Shown here piece by piece: positions 43,901 through 54,914 of a DNA stretch of 64,000 bases (position 1 is the first letter of the stretch; every line of letters begins with the position of its first letter). A model generated the notes under the pieces. That model was not told where the DNA came from. It was given only the letters and a program-made list of their open reading frames with translations, and made no database searches. The stretch comes from Aureobasidium sp. EXF-3400 (taxonomy: Eukaryota > Ascomycota > Dothideomycetes > Dothideales > Saccotheciaceae): contig SWBL01000157.1 in the NCBI GenBank assembly GCA_024195585.1, forward strand, positions 1 through 64,000, read 5' to 3'. Both the position numbers and the translations under genes were made by a program.

Positions 43901-43991
43901 TAAAAAGAATGGCGTGATGGCGGGTTGAACCGTGGCGCGCGCCTTGCGCCGCAGCATCAAGACCGCCAGATCAGCCGTTGAAACGATTGTA
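43901..43991 (-). repeat. tRNA-like / SINE-like repeat copy A
   Basis: On the minus strand it starts CTACAATCGTTTCAACGG, has a B-box-like GGTTCAACCC, then CACGCCATTCTTTTT, the last part a Pol III-type terminator. It is related to copy B at both ends and in the box spacing. The acceptor arms of a tRNA do not pair. Confidence 0.4.
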
Positions 43992-44107
43992 GGATATGGT
44001 GATGGAGGAAGTAGTATAAGAAGGGTAGAGCATGTAGGCGAAGGAAGGTGAAAAGGACTTTATGCACTCATCTCATTGAGTTGAGTAGTCAAGTACAAAA
44101 GCTCAGC

Positions 44108-44206
44108 CAAAAAGAATGGCGTATCTGGAACTTGAACCACGATGCGAGGTGTACCACAGAACATCTTAGTGCGCACGACTGACGTCCATCCATTGAACCA
44201 GTTGTA
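44108..44206 (-). repeat. tRNA-like / SINE-like repeat copy B
   Basis: On the minus strand it starts CTACAACTGGTTCAATGG, including TGGTTCAATGG, a full A-box match. It continues to a B-box-like GGTTCAAGTTCC and ends TACGCCATTCTTTTT. The shared parts with copy A are at the two ends and the B box; the middle has diverged. Confidence 0.4.
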
Positions 44207-44447
44207 GAGTGGCAGGAGGGAAAGGGTGACGTAGCAAGGGTAGATAGTGTAGAGTGGTGGGAGGTAAACAGACTTAGATAGGCTTTGCACGAAACCGTCA
44301 CGAAATTTGGAAAGAGGTACTGTGGAAAACATAGCAACGTTTCATACGAAGTTCGAGAGAAAGGGAGAAAGGGATATAGAGAGAGAGGACAAGATGTACT
44401 TTTGATATATGGATTCTTGCATAAAGGAAGTGAGCAAGTGCCACTTT

Positions 44448-46742
44448 CTATGGTAGTGTGGCCAACTCGGCATCAATAACCTCCTTGATCTTTTCCGGTA
44501 GCGGTTCCTTGAGCTCGGACACTGTTGTTTGTCAGTAAAACGTTTTCAACATGGAAGCTGCAGGGGAGAAGCATCGTGGAACTTACAAGTTTTGCGCAGA
44601 CGGGCGGTCTGTTCCTTTACCGTTGCGTCATTGGCATCAATTTTGGAGGCAGCAACTAAGCACTTCAACGCAGGAAGGTACTTCTCTCTACGCACAAAGA
44701 CTTCAAAGCCGGCTTGTTGAGACTTGATGTTCAGAGGGCTTTGCTCGAGCAGAGGAGAAAGATACTTCATAGCTTCACCAAGGGGATCCTTTGTTTTGAG
44801 AAGCTCATCGCCTTGAGGATCTGTGTCTTCCTTCTTGACCACCTCTTCCGAAGTAGCGGTTGCCTTTGCGGCAGCGGCGGCCTTCTTATCTGCTTCTGCC
44901 TTTTCCTTTTCCTTACGTGCCTTCTTCTCTGCCTTTTTCTTATCTGCGTCGCTGAGGTCACCGTTTGCGGAGCTGGGGTCGTCGAAGAGCTTGACGTAAA
45001 TGTCGATGGCAGAGTATGCGGCTCTCGAGTAAAAGGGATGTTGGCGCAAGTGATCCTCCCAGCGGATCATATCGACATATGCGCGAATCATTCCCTTGCG
45101 CAAAGAGAAACTGTGGAAGTCGAATTGGTCCTCGTACCAGACGTCAAAGATGTCGTGGATTGACTTGAAGCGCTTGAGTGCCAGACCCAGCTTCTTCTGA
45201 CGTTTGTAGGCTTCACCATCTTCGAAGAGGTACCACATGCATTGCATGTCGAGCAAATCACCCAGAGGGCCACCGTTGGCTTCTTTGCGGGTAAAGAGAC
45301 CCATAGTGTTGATGGCGGTTTCGTTGTGGTTGTTTCGTAGTTGGTATTTTGCGCATTTTGTGTTGATGTAGCGGTCTGCGAGATCCATCTCGCGGGCTTC
45401 GTTCATCTGCTTTGCTGCTGCGTCGAGATCGCCAGAGTGTTTTGTGATTCTGGCTCTTGTGAGGTGGAAGGTGTAGTCTTGGCGGTTGGTGTTGAGGGCG
45501 AGGGTCTTTTGGATGTATTCGGAGGCCTTTTCGAGGTCGCGGCAGAGGTGGTAGTCGTAGTGTTGTGCGAGGAAGTAGTTGACGGCGAGATTCCAGTTCT
45601 TGCCATTCTCTTCGTTATCCTGGGATACGTAGCCGAGGACCAGTTGTTCAATGGTTTGCTTCTTGGACTCGTCGTTGTAAAGGGCCTTGACGTTGGCGAA
45701 AGTGGAAGGGACACCCTTGCGGAAGACTCTTGTGAGGTAGGCATCAGCGGCCTCGCGGAAAGCATCGCCCTGGAGGAAGTCGAGTGGCACACGTCTAGGA
45801 GCGTCAATTCTCTCGCTCTTGTCAGCGAAGGACTTGTACAGATCCTGCAATTGGGCGTGTGAGGCCGGGTCGTTCTTGTCCAAGCCCAGAGTCTTCTCCA
45901 AGCCGTCGTAGTAGTCGCGTCTCTCGGCGTTTCTCTCGAGCAGGTTGCGGTATGCCTTCTCAGCCTCCTCTTTGCGATCCAACTTCAACAAATATTCGGC
46001 TCTGAGCTCCATGACGGCGGTTCTATCGGGGTTGGATTTGTAAAGAGCCTTGAGGCCTTGGAGAGCGCGTTCGTAGTCACCGGACTCGGCAATGATGGTG
46101 TTCTTGTACAGGACAGCTTCGTGGTGCTCGAGATCGGTTGCGGGTGGGGGGACCTTGAGAGTTTCCTCGTACATGGTCAAGACCTTCTCGGCGGCTGAGT
46201 AATCGCCAGCCATGTGGTGGGCAATGGCCATGGCGGTCCAGTTGGCGCGAACACCGGAAGAAGCGGTAAGCATGGTTCTGCGACTGTCGACAAGACCCTT
46301 CCAGTCGCGGGTCTGGGCCTGGAGGAGCGAGAGGTCGCGCTGGATCTGGCGCGAGTCGGGATCGAGGCGCAGAGCGAACTTGTAAGCCTTGATTGCCTCA
46401 TCGTAGTTCTTGACCGAGCGGTACAACAAGCCGTAGACGTGCCAGCAGACATTCGACTTCATGGCATTCTTGAGTGCGAGCTTGGCCAGATCAAAGGCCT
46501 CCTCGGTCTTGCCTTGCGAGTTGAGGATCAAGGCCTTCATGGCCTGCGTGTCGCCATGATTGGGCACCTTCTTCAAGACTTGGTCGGCAGTCTTGATACC
46601 TGTGCATTGTGTTAGCCGGCGTCTGGCTCGGTGTGCTGAATGTTGAAGGTGGATGCGCACCCCTCTTGTATTGCTTGGACTCGTAGAGCTGAACAACCTG
46701 CTTGAACAGGGACTGCTCCTTGGAAGACAGCGGTACTGACAT
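44448..46742 (-). CDS. naa15: N-terminal acetyltransferase A auxiliary subunit (NAA15/Nat1)
   Basis: Exons 46661-46742, 44587-46599 and 44448-44521 (introns of 61 and 65 nt, both GT-AG) give 722 residues. NAA15 is the TPR scaffold that holds catalytic Naa10 on the ribosome, where NatA acetylates nascent Ser, Ala, Thr and Gly N-termini. The start MSVPLSSKEQSLFKQVVQLYESKQYKRGIKTADQVLKK is the family N-terminus. TPR-like helical repeats follow throughout: GDTQAMKALILNSQGKTEEA, CWHVYGLLYRSVKNYDEAIKAYKFAL, RAEYLLKLDRKEEAEKAYRNLLE. A highly charged Lys/Ala/Glu helix (KKKAEKKARKEKEKAEADKKAAA, about 590-612) precedes the last repeats, as in other NAA15 proteins. It is slightly shorter than human NAA15 (866), normal for fungi. 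Confidence 0.95.
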
Positions 46743-47634
46743 GGTCTCTTGTCTGCGAGTGTGACGAATTAAGAGCTCGCTGTGCTCAGCTTCGACACAC
46801 ACGCATCCACTTGGTCCCACCAAGCGCACTTCGTCACTTCCATCAAGTTTATCCGATCAAGTTGCCGATAGAGCCCACCGGACTGTGACTCCGACAAACA
46901 TGAAACCCCTCCTCACTCCGCGACTTGACCTTCTTGCTCATCTTCATCCAATATTCATTCGAATCTCTGTAGGTGTCATCAACTCAGAAAGACTGCTATT
47001 ATCGACAAGTATCCTGAGGCAGGAAGGTGAATCATTTGCCTATCATGTGCAAGAGCAATTCATGTGATTTGAGAAGGTAGGTGCGGAAGAAAGTCATATC
47101 CTCTACCAGCTAGGTGCAAAGGAAACACCGCTTAGCGGCGGAACAAACTTGCACTTGCTTTCTGAAGGCAGTCTACTTTGGTTCTTTTTCTGTCTTTCGT
47201 TAGGGAAGGTGCTTTTTTCTTCTTTGTTCTTTCTTTCTTTGCGTCTTTTCCAACAACCACTTCATATTTTTCTGCGTCTCTTGCCTTGCACAGGACTTCA
47301 GCTTCAATCTGTTACACCTCATCCTTGTGGCTCAACTCTCCATCCACCATGTTTCCCACGTCCACCGACCAATCTATGATCGACCTGTGCCACCCCGTTT
47401 TCCCTCATCTACAATATACCAATTATTTGCGTTTCGAAGCCCATACTCGGAGAACTTCCTAGACCATCATTCATTGCCGTGATTCTCACATACTGCTTCA
47501 GAGCTGTGGCAAAAGTCATGGTGTCAAGTAACAAAATAAACTCCCTCATACACCCTAAACTTCCCGCACCTCCCCACCCTCTCCACCAACCTTTATATTC
47601 TTCAAACATTCTGTCCCCTCTAACCAAAAAAAAA

Positions 47635-47763
47635 GCCGTGGTGGTGCAGTGGTCAGCACACCCGACCTGGTATCCTAAGTTCCTACGCTCGCTTACCTAA
47701 GATCCTAAAACTCTCTCTCTCTCGAGGGTCGGGAGGTCGTTGGTTCGAATCCAACTCACGGTG
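47635..47763 (+). tRNA. Intron-containing tRNA gene, isotype unresolved (Pro-UGG by position)
   Basis: The cloverleaf can be drawn almost perfectly. The acceptor arms are GCCGTGG (47635-47641) and TCACGGT (47756-47762), pairing with two G-U. The D arm is GTGC/GCAC around AGTGGTCA, the anticodon stem CCCGA (47661-47665) pairs with TCGGG (47729-47733), and the T arm GTTGG/CCAAC encloses TTCGAAT. The A box (TGGTGCAGTGG) and B box (GGTTCGAATCC) are consensus, and a T-run terminator follows near 47770. About 57 nt, with a CT repeat, interrupt the anticodon loop as an intron would. By position the anticodon is TGG, but base 33 is C instead of the near-universal T, so the isotype is unsure and a recent pseudogene is possible. 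Confidence 0.65.
47711..47723. repeat. (CT)n microsatellite
   Basis: A short run of CT dinucleotides inside the presumed tRNA intron. Confidence 0.8.
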
Positions 47764-48167
47764 TTTGGTTTTCTTTTTTGCATCTCAAGAGGGATGTATG
47801 CGCTAGAATTTTGCAAAGGGAAAAATGGACTTTCCATGAAAACGAATTGTTCCAAAGTATTTCTATGGTCACGCTTCTGTCGGAAAGTAGCTACGTGTTT
47901 TCACAGCACATGACTTCACTGTCTAACATTGTGAACGGCGTTGTAAGGTGACAAGGTCTTGGATTGCAGCCTAAATGAACTACCACGTTCCGCAAAAGCT
48001 TTCTTGCTTCTCATGGCTCATATCCAATTCTTTTTGTACCCCTCTCTTGTGTGTCTGGCAAACCAAAGCATGACTCAACGAGTGGTGTGTGTGCTTGCAC
48101 CCTGGTATACCCCTATCTACGCGTCAGTAGCACCGTTCCTCCTTGTAACATAGCTCGTGTCCACCTT

Positions 48168-50845
48168 TTACACCTTCAGCTCGAAGGTTGCCTCACTCCA
48201 GCCCCAGCGTCGGTTCAATCGACTGCCAAACGACCTCAGTCTTTCCTTGCTCATGCTCGGCTCGGGATGTGGACGATGGAACACCATCGAGTGCTTCTGA
48301 TCCTTCTCATCTACATGCGTGAAGGTAAAGCATGAGCCGCCACCAGGCGTGACTGAGCAGTCGGCATCAACCATTGCCGAGACGAAGTCAGCCCAAGAGA
48401 TTTCGCTTGGGGTATTTGCGTCTGCGGTAAACATGCGTGTGAGCAAGATCAGACTGTTCGGGGATACTGGGATGGAGGCCTGTGGGCTCGGCGCGGAGGC
48501 GACGGGCTCGACATCCCACATCGTGTCATCTGAGGAAGAAGTTGGCTGTGCGTTTGGCCTGGTCTTCACCTTTGGCTTCGTCTGTGCGAGCTGTACAGCA
48601 ACCGGTGCTGCTGATTCGCCCCAGGTAGTCTGTAGTGGTGTATCGATTGGTGTTGTGCTCGATGGCTGGGCAGTCTGTGCTCGCTTGCGTCTCTCTACGT
48701 CCAAATCAGTATGGCCATCCTCTCATCAGTCGAGAAAGCCTTACCTTGCTCATCAGCAGCTCGCTCTAAATCTGTGTACCGCAAGGCCCTACGCTCTATC
48801 TCCTCCTCTAGGTTCCCGAACTGAGTCAAGCTCGTTGGGTCCGAGTACAGCTTCATCGGCCCACCGCTGTGCTGAATGTCGAGCGTGAGCTCATCACGAG
48901 CTAATATCCAGAAGTCGTGAGATGCCTCATCAAGTGACTTCAAGTGTTTGAGTAGCACAGCAGGCTCGTCGGATGGCGGAAGGGGCAAATTTATGAAAGC
49001 CTGGAGCTCCGGCCACATCAGCTCTTTCAAGCCGTAAAAGCGCCCGAAAGCAGCCTGCTCGTTCATTGGTAGTGTGCGTGGAAGTCTTCGAGCAAGGTCA
49101 TCAAGCGTCTCGATGTCGACGGAAGGACCGTGCCGAGGTCGATGATAGCGTAGGCTCGAGATGATGTCGTCTACGGCGATCATGTTTGATATGTGTGTAG
49201 CGAGCAGCGGCGAGATACGACTCTTCTCGTTTTTCGCATCTTCGTGCATGAGGTGGTCGATGAAAGCCAGATGGAAAGTGGATGACTGTGCCTGCGTCTT
49301 GGAGTAGAGCAGTATCACATTCCACAGCATCGGGTTAGCCAGGAACACCTTCTCGATTGGTGTATTGACCTTTGGCTCGCCATCTTTCAAGATCGTGTAG
49401 TAGTCTCGGAAAGCTTTCTCTTGCGGCACCAAGCAATGTAGATCGGCGAGCTGACCATCAAACAGTTGCTCAAGGTGTCTCTGAAAAAGCACAAGGACGG
49501 CCTCGTATCCAGTTGGCAGCGATTTGCCCGGCCGTATTTCGCCTTTAATCTCTTTCTGCATCTTAAGCACACGACGGGCTTGCCTGAGTGCAATTTGGAT
49601 ACCATCGGCCCATACAGTGTAACACAAAGCGAATTCCAACACCCATTGCTCACGCCACTCAATCGATAGGCGATCATGCATCTCATTGTTCTTCGCTTGT
49701 GCCATGTGAGCGCGGAAGTATTGCGAGTCAGTCTGCAACAGCCATAACTCATCCAGTATGGCGTCTTCCTGCTCAACCAGGGATTCGACGATGGCGGCCA
49801 TGTCGAGTCGTGGTGGACTGCGAAACGCTTCTATACGCCGGCATACGAGTGGCGTCGGACCAATCTTGCCGAAGTCAGATTGCACGAGTGCGTCCCACTG
49901 CTCATGGCCTGATGTCGTCTCCTGGAGGTTCGACTCGAGCAAGATCTCGACCGTCTTGCGCAGGAAAGCGAATAAAGCTGCTTGCGCCTCTAGGATGAGC
50001 ACTGCTCTTGGGTAGCCGATGATATCGTAGCGATGCGCAGATTGCTTGTTCCATGGGATCAGGCGGCCGAGATGTGTACCATACATGACCACGCAGTGTG
50101 GGTTGAAAGCAGGCGGTCCCATCGTCCAGTTGAACCCGACTTTGAGCTGCTCGAAGTCGTGCATAACCCAATCAGCAATCTCGGACTCAGAGCGATAGTG
50201 GAGTAAAGCCAACAAACTCATAGGATCTCGCGATAGTGTCTCGATGTCGACGAACGGGAGGAGGTGCTGCTTGCGACGCGAGTCGTTATGAATCGTTATG
50301 GCTTGCAAAGCGTCTGCTAGCCTCTGGTCATAGATGCGCGCATCAACTGTCTTATTGCCAAGGGTCCTACGTTGCTTCTCGACAGCCCTATGCTGCTCGT
50401 ACAGTAGCCATGCATGCTGAAAACGGTGAGCGTGAAGCTCGGGCATGGCAGTACGCACAATTGTAGCACGCTTCTCGGCGCTCTTCCGCTGCCAGCGTTT
50501 CAGAAGAAGGTCAGCGTCAATCTTCAGCCTGGCGCGAATAGCATCACGGTCAGCGTTAATCCGCTCGACGTAATCGGCAGTGATCTGTGAGGCTTCGATG
50601 TCGCTGTGAGGGATTATAACGCGTGAGGTTCCCAGGTTCCAATCCTTGGACTCTGGCAGATAGTGCTGGACGCAGGTTTTGCATGTCTCCAGACAGGTTG
50701 GAAGCGCTGCTTTAGAGGGGAGTGTATAAGGATGATATGAGAAGGGAACTTCAACAACGGACGCGCCAATGGGCAGAAACTCGGACAGTCTCGGCGTATT
50801 GGACGGAGTTTTCTTGGGCCCCACCACTTGCTGTCGTCGGGGCAT
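48168..50845 (-). CDS. Large fungal protein of unknown function with FHRPHP C-terminal domain
   Basis: Exons 48745-50845 and 48168-48694 (50-nt intron, GTAAGG...GTAG) give 875 residues. There is no signal peptide or membrane helix. Residues 1-720 are mostly helical and charged (VERINADRDAIRARLKIDADLLLKRWQRKSAEKRATIV, LLYEQHRAVEKQRRTL), without a domain I can name. A Ser/Thr/Pro-rich linker (about 705-770) precedes a compact C-terminal module of about 80 residues: ISWADFVSAMVDADCSVTPGGGSCFTFTH, then MVFHRPHPEPSMSKERLRSFGSRLNRRWGW. I have seen this G-G-S ... F-H-x-P-H-P arrangement in many ascomycete proteins of unknown function. It recalls the HicA-like double-stranded-RNA-binding fold (a buried GGS strand and a late His), but that is inference. 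Real coding sequence is well supported; the function is unknown. Confidence 0.8.
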
Positions 50846-52180
50846 GGCGGCTAGATGGATCTGTTGTGCTTGTCAAAATCTCAGTAAAGGCGACTAAATG
50901 CAGAGCGAAAAATGCAAGGTTGTTGTAAACACTGCAAAAGAGCTTGCAACCCAGAAAAACCCAAATGGTGATGCGTATACGTGAAAGCGAAAGTGAGCGT
51001 GGTCTGCAGGACTTGCCATTCGTTCTGCGCAGGTCATTACTGGGGATCTACGCTGCCAGGACCCGCCTCGATCTGCAGGTGCCCGGTAGCCGTTCATGTT
51101 TAGTACCAGGGCTTAGTTTTACGCATGCATGCCAATAGTCATATCATCAAGCCTTTACCGTCGCTCTTGTCGTTCTGCATAGCGAGGCCGAAGACAGTTA
51201 TGGTGCATGTACTGCCATTGGTTGAGGCAGATGGTCGCGGGTCAATGAACAGCATGTTACAAAGTGTGCTACACACGTGTCGTAAAGATGGAAGGCATCA
51301 AAGCATGTGTTTGGTGATGGTCCTGGCTCCTGATGGTACGTAGAGTGACATGGAGATGAATTGGAGTAAGGTATGGAGTCTGGAAAGTAACCACGTGACT
51401 GCTCCAAGCATCCGGACATATCGGATATAGACACCTTGCACATTATAATGCATACACTATATTGACCATAATGCAAGGAACCTTCATACAGCGTTCAGTT
51501 CGGCATTGAATGTCATGCATGCCATGTCTCTCAACCAGAATGACTGTTCATCGATATATGTGTAGTTACGTATGAACTACCTTTCGCGTTGCAAATGAAG
51601 CGTACAACAATAAGGATGCACGAACATTGCCATATTACCCTAAAGCAAAGCCAACTTCTTTTCTCTCAATTATCATCCCATATCCTCTGGCATGTTCACT
51701 TCTCATGAACCACTCTTAGATGAATGGTTTTGTAAGTATCTTGTCGTGCGAGTGAGTCTTGACGAATCCCGGTGCTGTGCTTATGTACTGCTTCTCGACA
51801 GATCCCTGCGCTAGTAAGCACTACACGTGCTTGCGAAAACTGAAGAGTGTGCGTAACGTCGAGGATGTCTAGAGCAATACAGCTGTTGATAACCCGTTGC
51901 ACGAGGTGCAATGGAGGTATGTCGTATAGCTGACACAGATGCGAAGCGCTGCACAGATAGCCTTGTGTGATAATGTATATCAGCTGAGTGGAAGCTCCAG
52001 TATTGGTGTGGCATTCCTTCCCTTTTGATCCAGACTCGGATCTGCTGCCTGCATAGATCAATGTAGAAACATCGAGCACCTTGCTCCGGCAAAGTCTGTC
52101 AGGCTCCTCAATCGAAAAGGTCCACAATATGCCGTTCTGATAGTCTGCGAATGTTGTTGCCTCACCTTGGATTTCTGCTG
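50846..52180. other. Intergenic region
   Basis: 1.3 kb between two minus-strand genes. It contains only short open frames; AT-rich with scattered CATGCATGC-like sequence near 51120 and 51515. No supported gene. Confidence 0.45.
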
Positions 52181-53791
52181 TCAAACACCTTCGATAAGAC
52201 GCGTGGCGTCCGATCGAGGAGTCTCGTGAGGTTGAGCCATCGATAGCTTCTTCGCCATCTCATGCCAAACGACACGCGATGGAGGCGATGGAAGGTCGTG
52301 GTGTGGTGTTCTGCCACTCGACGGGTACGTGATATCGCTTGCTGCTGGAGATGCACCGGCTTCGCTGGCTGAGTATGGGAAGAGCGACTGTAACTGCTCT
52401 AGTTTGTTTTGCAGGATTTCCTTCTGGACCGGATCGAAGCTTGGCAGGGAAAACAAAAAGCCAATTAAGAAAGTGAAATCGTCGACCCGACCGGCGGTCT
52501 CTTGGACTGTAGTTGCAGGAACAGTAATGATAACATTAGCGATCGTGTCGGTCAGCTCGAATAACTTTTGTTGAATGCCCGAGCCATGAATTTCGATGGC
52601 TTGACGAGAAAACCTCGTCATGAGTGCTCGTAACTGTATTGACAAGCGGACTGGGAAAGATAATGACAGAGATTCTTTCGACGAAACAGAGCTGAGCAAG
52701 CATTTCGACATGGCCATCTGCCACACCAACATTCGCATCCAGTGTTTCGTCACAATCAAGTCTGCCTGTTGCATGTCCGTTAGGGGTGTGACCCCGACAT
52801 GAGCTTCGTTTCCGACTGGCTCTTCGTCGATCTCTTTATGTTTGCTGTCGATCCATTCCCGTGTCACCGTTGTGGTGCCAAACCAGTTGGCAAGGAAGCC
52901 ATCGTCTATCAAGCGGAAGAGACGAATGATCTGCAGGAAACCCTCATGTACACCGGGAGGTATTGATGGATCGAATTCTGGAAGGTCGTGCAAAGGTGGT
53001 AGCACTACAGGTCGATAGTTTGAAATGGCCAAATATCTTTCGTGAATGAAGACTTCCCAATACAGTCTTTGTCTGCGAGCACGCTCACTGGAATTAAGCT
53101 TCTCCATGACTTCTGGATGGCCAATACGTAGCATCTGAATCATGGTGATGGATTCGCGAACGTAGTAGAATGACATGTCCATGTTGGCAAGACACATCAG
53201 AGAGATGTGAGAAAATTGGCTGATCATGACTCTCCGTACGGACATCTTCTCATCAAAGGCAATTGCTGATCTGGCCTTGATGAGTTCTTCGAGCCAGTAT
53301 CTCACTTGCGACTGAGAATCTGTGGAGTTATCCGGGCTCTTGTTGGTCAAGGCGATGGTGATGGCCGTGTAAGCGTATACAAAAGTTTTTGCTTCTGCGC
53401 TTTGGTCCATCTCTCTGATTGAGGCCAGTACGTCGTCGACGGTCATGATAGGATTGACAGGATAGACAGAAACGTCATAATCGTCCAAGAAACTAGTAAA
53501 GAACGAAGCATCATGGTTGATTACAGAGGGTGATGGCTGAGCAGGACTCGAGTCCGAGGTTTCGGCGCGTCCATTTGTGGTTTCTTTGTATTGCGCGATG
53601 AGCTTTCCACGTTTGAGAGTCTTTGTTCTTGGCTTTGGCGCGGAATAGACGCAGCGAAGGTTAAGATGGCTGCATTGTTGACATTTTGCTTGGCCGTTGC
53701 ATTTGACCTTCCTGAGTTTACAAGCATCACATGCTTGATTTGTCCGACGAGTGGGCGGCAACGAGAAGGATGTATTCATTTCGGTATGCAT
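52181..53791 (-). CDS. Zn2Cys6 transcription factor
   Basis: A single-exon gene of 536 residues if started at the Met at 53791; a Met four codons later (53779) is equally possible. The open frame extends 50 codons upstream, but that part lacks protein-like features. The N-terminal DNA-binding domain has six Cys with C-x2-C-x6-C-x5-C-x2-C-x6-C spacing (ACDACKLRKVKC...CQQCSHLNLRCVY), of the maltose-regulator-like subclass, followed by a basic linker. A fungal-specific TF middle-homology region spans the centre, including SSERARRQRLYWEVFIHERYLAISNYRPVVLPPLHDLPEFDP. The C-terminus is Ser/Pro-rich. It is divergent from the ABCG half-transporter at 54915, so it may control that gene; this rests on arrangement only. 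Confidence 0.9.
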   Translation of the reverse strand: MHTEMNTSFSLPPTRRTNQACDACKLRKVKCNGQAKCQQCSHLNLRCVYSAPKPRTKTLKRGKLIAQYKETTNGRAETSDSSPAQPSPSVINHDASFFTSFLDDYDVSVYPVNPIMTVDDVLASIREMDQSAEAKTFVYAYTAITIALTNKSPDNSTDSQSQVRYWLEELIKARSAIAFDEKMSVRRVMISQFSHISLMCLANMDMSFYYVRESITMIQMLRIGHPEVMEKLNSSERARRQRLYWEVFIHERYLAISNYRPVVLPPLHDLPEFDPSIPPGVHEGFLQIIRLFRLIDDGFLANWFGTTTVTREWIDSKHKEIDEEPVGNEAHVGVTPLTDMQQADLIVTKHWMRMLVWQMAMSKCLLSSVSSKESLSLSFPVRLSIQLRALMTRFSRQAIEIHGSGIQQKLFELTDTIANVIITVPATTVQETAGRVDDFTFLIGFLFSLPSFDPVQKEILQNKLEQLQSLFPYSASEAGASPAASDITYPSSGRTPHHDLPSPPSRVVWHEMAKKLSMAQPHETPRSDATRLIEGV

Positions 53792-54914
53792 AGCAGTGTG
53801 GAGCAGGAGAGAAAGCGCGACAGGATGGTCATCTGCATCTTTACCAAACACCCCGGTTCTGCGGAGACGCGCCCAGCTTGTGCATTGACCTCGGCCCGCT
53901 ATATTCCAACGCCTCTTCTGAACCACTCTCGAAATAACCACTCTAGTGTCCCTTCGATCCCTCTATATCTTCAACGTCTGCTGCGTATTTGCAATACTAC
54001 AGAGTGACTAGCTGAGCAGATCGTCTTCAGTCATGGCCTGGTAGACGGATCCAGAGCTCTTGTTGTGGATGCGAAGTGGATGAGAAGCGGATCCAAGAAA
54101 GCATACCTACGCATGGGCTTATGCAGGCATGCACCTCTGGTATGCAGGCGACTGTCCTACCTTTCAGTCTTCTCCCGCTTGCGTCGTATAGACCCACGCA
54201 CGCCCTCTTCTGATCACATCAGTCCTCTGTGCAGGAGCTGAGCGCACCACTATATCCTGTCCAGAAGGGCCTGTCCACTGGCAAGTATTGTCTCACGTCA
54301 GCGACTTCGGCGTTTTAATAAATCTCCAGCTTTATCATGCGTCAGTTGCAATTACATCTGGTCGACCTTTAATTATGACCACTCCGGACAATCATTTCGC
54401 TTGTTATCTTACAAGCGGACACCAACTTTCTACCACTCTACTTCGGCGATACCATTTATCTGCAAAAGCAACTTGATGTATCAGATTTGCGGGTAGCTGC
54501 TTAACCTTTTTGCGCTGTGATCTTCTTTGACACTTGACATGGGCGTACAATAAAGCAAGACTCCGTTGATCAAGCTGCCAGCGCGTTTGTTGTCTAAATG
54601 ATGCTCAACGACGGCCTATGGGTGGCACAGGTGTATCCAGAATGGAGCAATGCAACTAACCAAGCGATATAGGATCAGACACATCATCATCGTGGAAAGG
54701 CGAGTGCCAATCGGTAAGGACCGCGATGTTCAAGGTACCATGTATCAAGCTTGTCATTAAGTAGGTCCCCGGTGAGTCGGCGAGCAGAAGAAGCTAGTCT
54801 TTCCCGGAAAGTGTTCGTATACCGTCGACCTGGCTACTGCTCTGCTTGAAAAGACTCGTTTGCTTCTTCTGCTTCTCTTCCTCCACCTTTCGTATACTCT
54901 CAAATCAATCACTC
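53792..54914. promoter_or_regulatory. Shared divergent promoter, Zn2Cys6 factor / ABCG transporter
   Basis: 1.1 kb between divergent starts. Zn2Cys6 proteins bind CGG/CCG half-sites; some occur here, but I could not pick out a convincing repeated palindrome by eye. No other gene is supported. Confidence 0.4.

Larger units (their letters stand above)
43278..44447. other. Convergent intergenic region with two Pol III-like repeats
   Basis: 1.2 kb between the convergent aquaporin and NAA15 genes. The first ~400 bp is T-rich 3' UTR-like sequence. Two related tRNA-like copies at 43901-43991 and 44108-44206 are listed separately. Confidence 0.55.
46743..48167. other. Intergenic region containing a tRNA-like gene
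   Basis: 1.4 kb between two minus-strand genes. Apart from the Pol III gene at 47635-47763 it contains T-rich sequence near 47170-47260 and short open frames without domains. Confidence 0.5.

Noticed and set aside
51696..52184. 162-codon minus-strand frame after the Zn2Cys6 gene
   Set aside because: No domain and composition of random sequence; most likely 3' UTR of the regulator.
53792..53941. 50-codon upstream extension of the Zn2Cys6 factor
   Set aside because: The DNA-binding cluster normally lies close to the N-terminus; the extension has no conserved features and begins in the divergent promoter.
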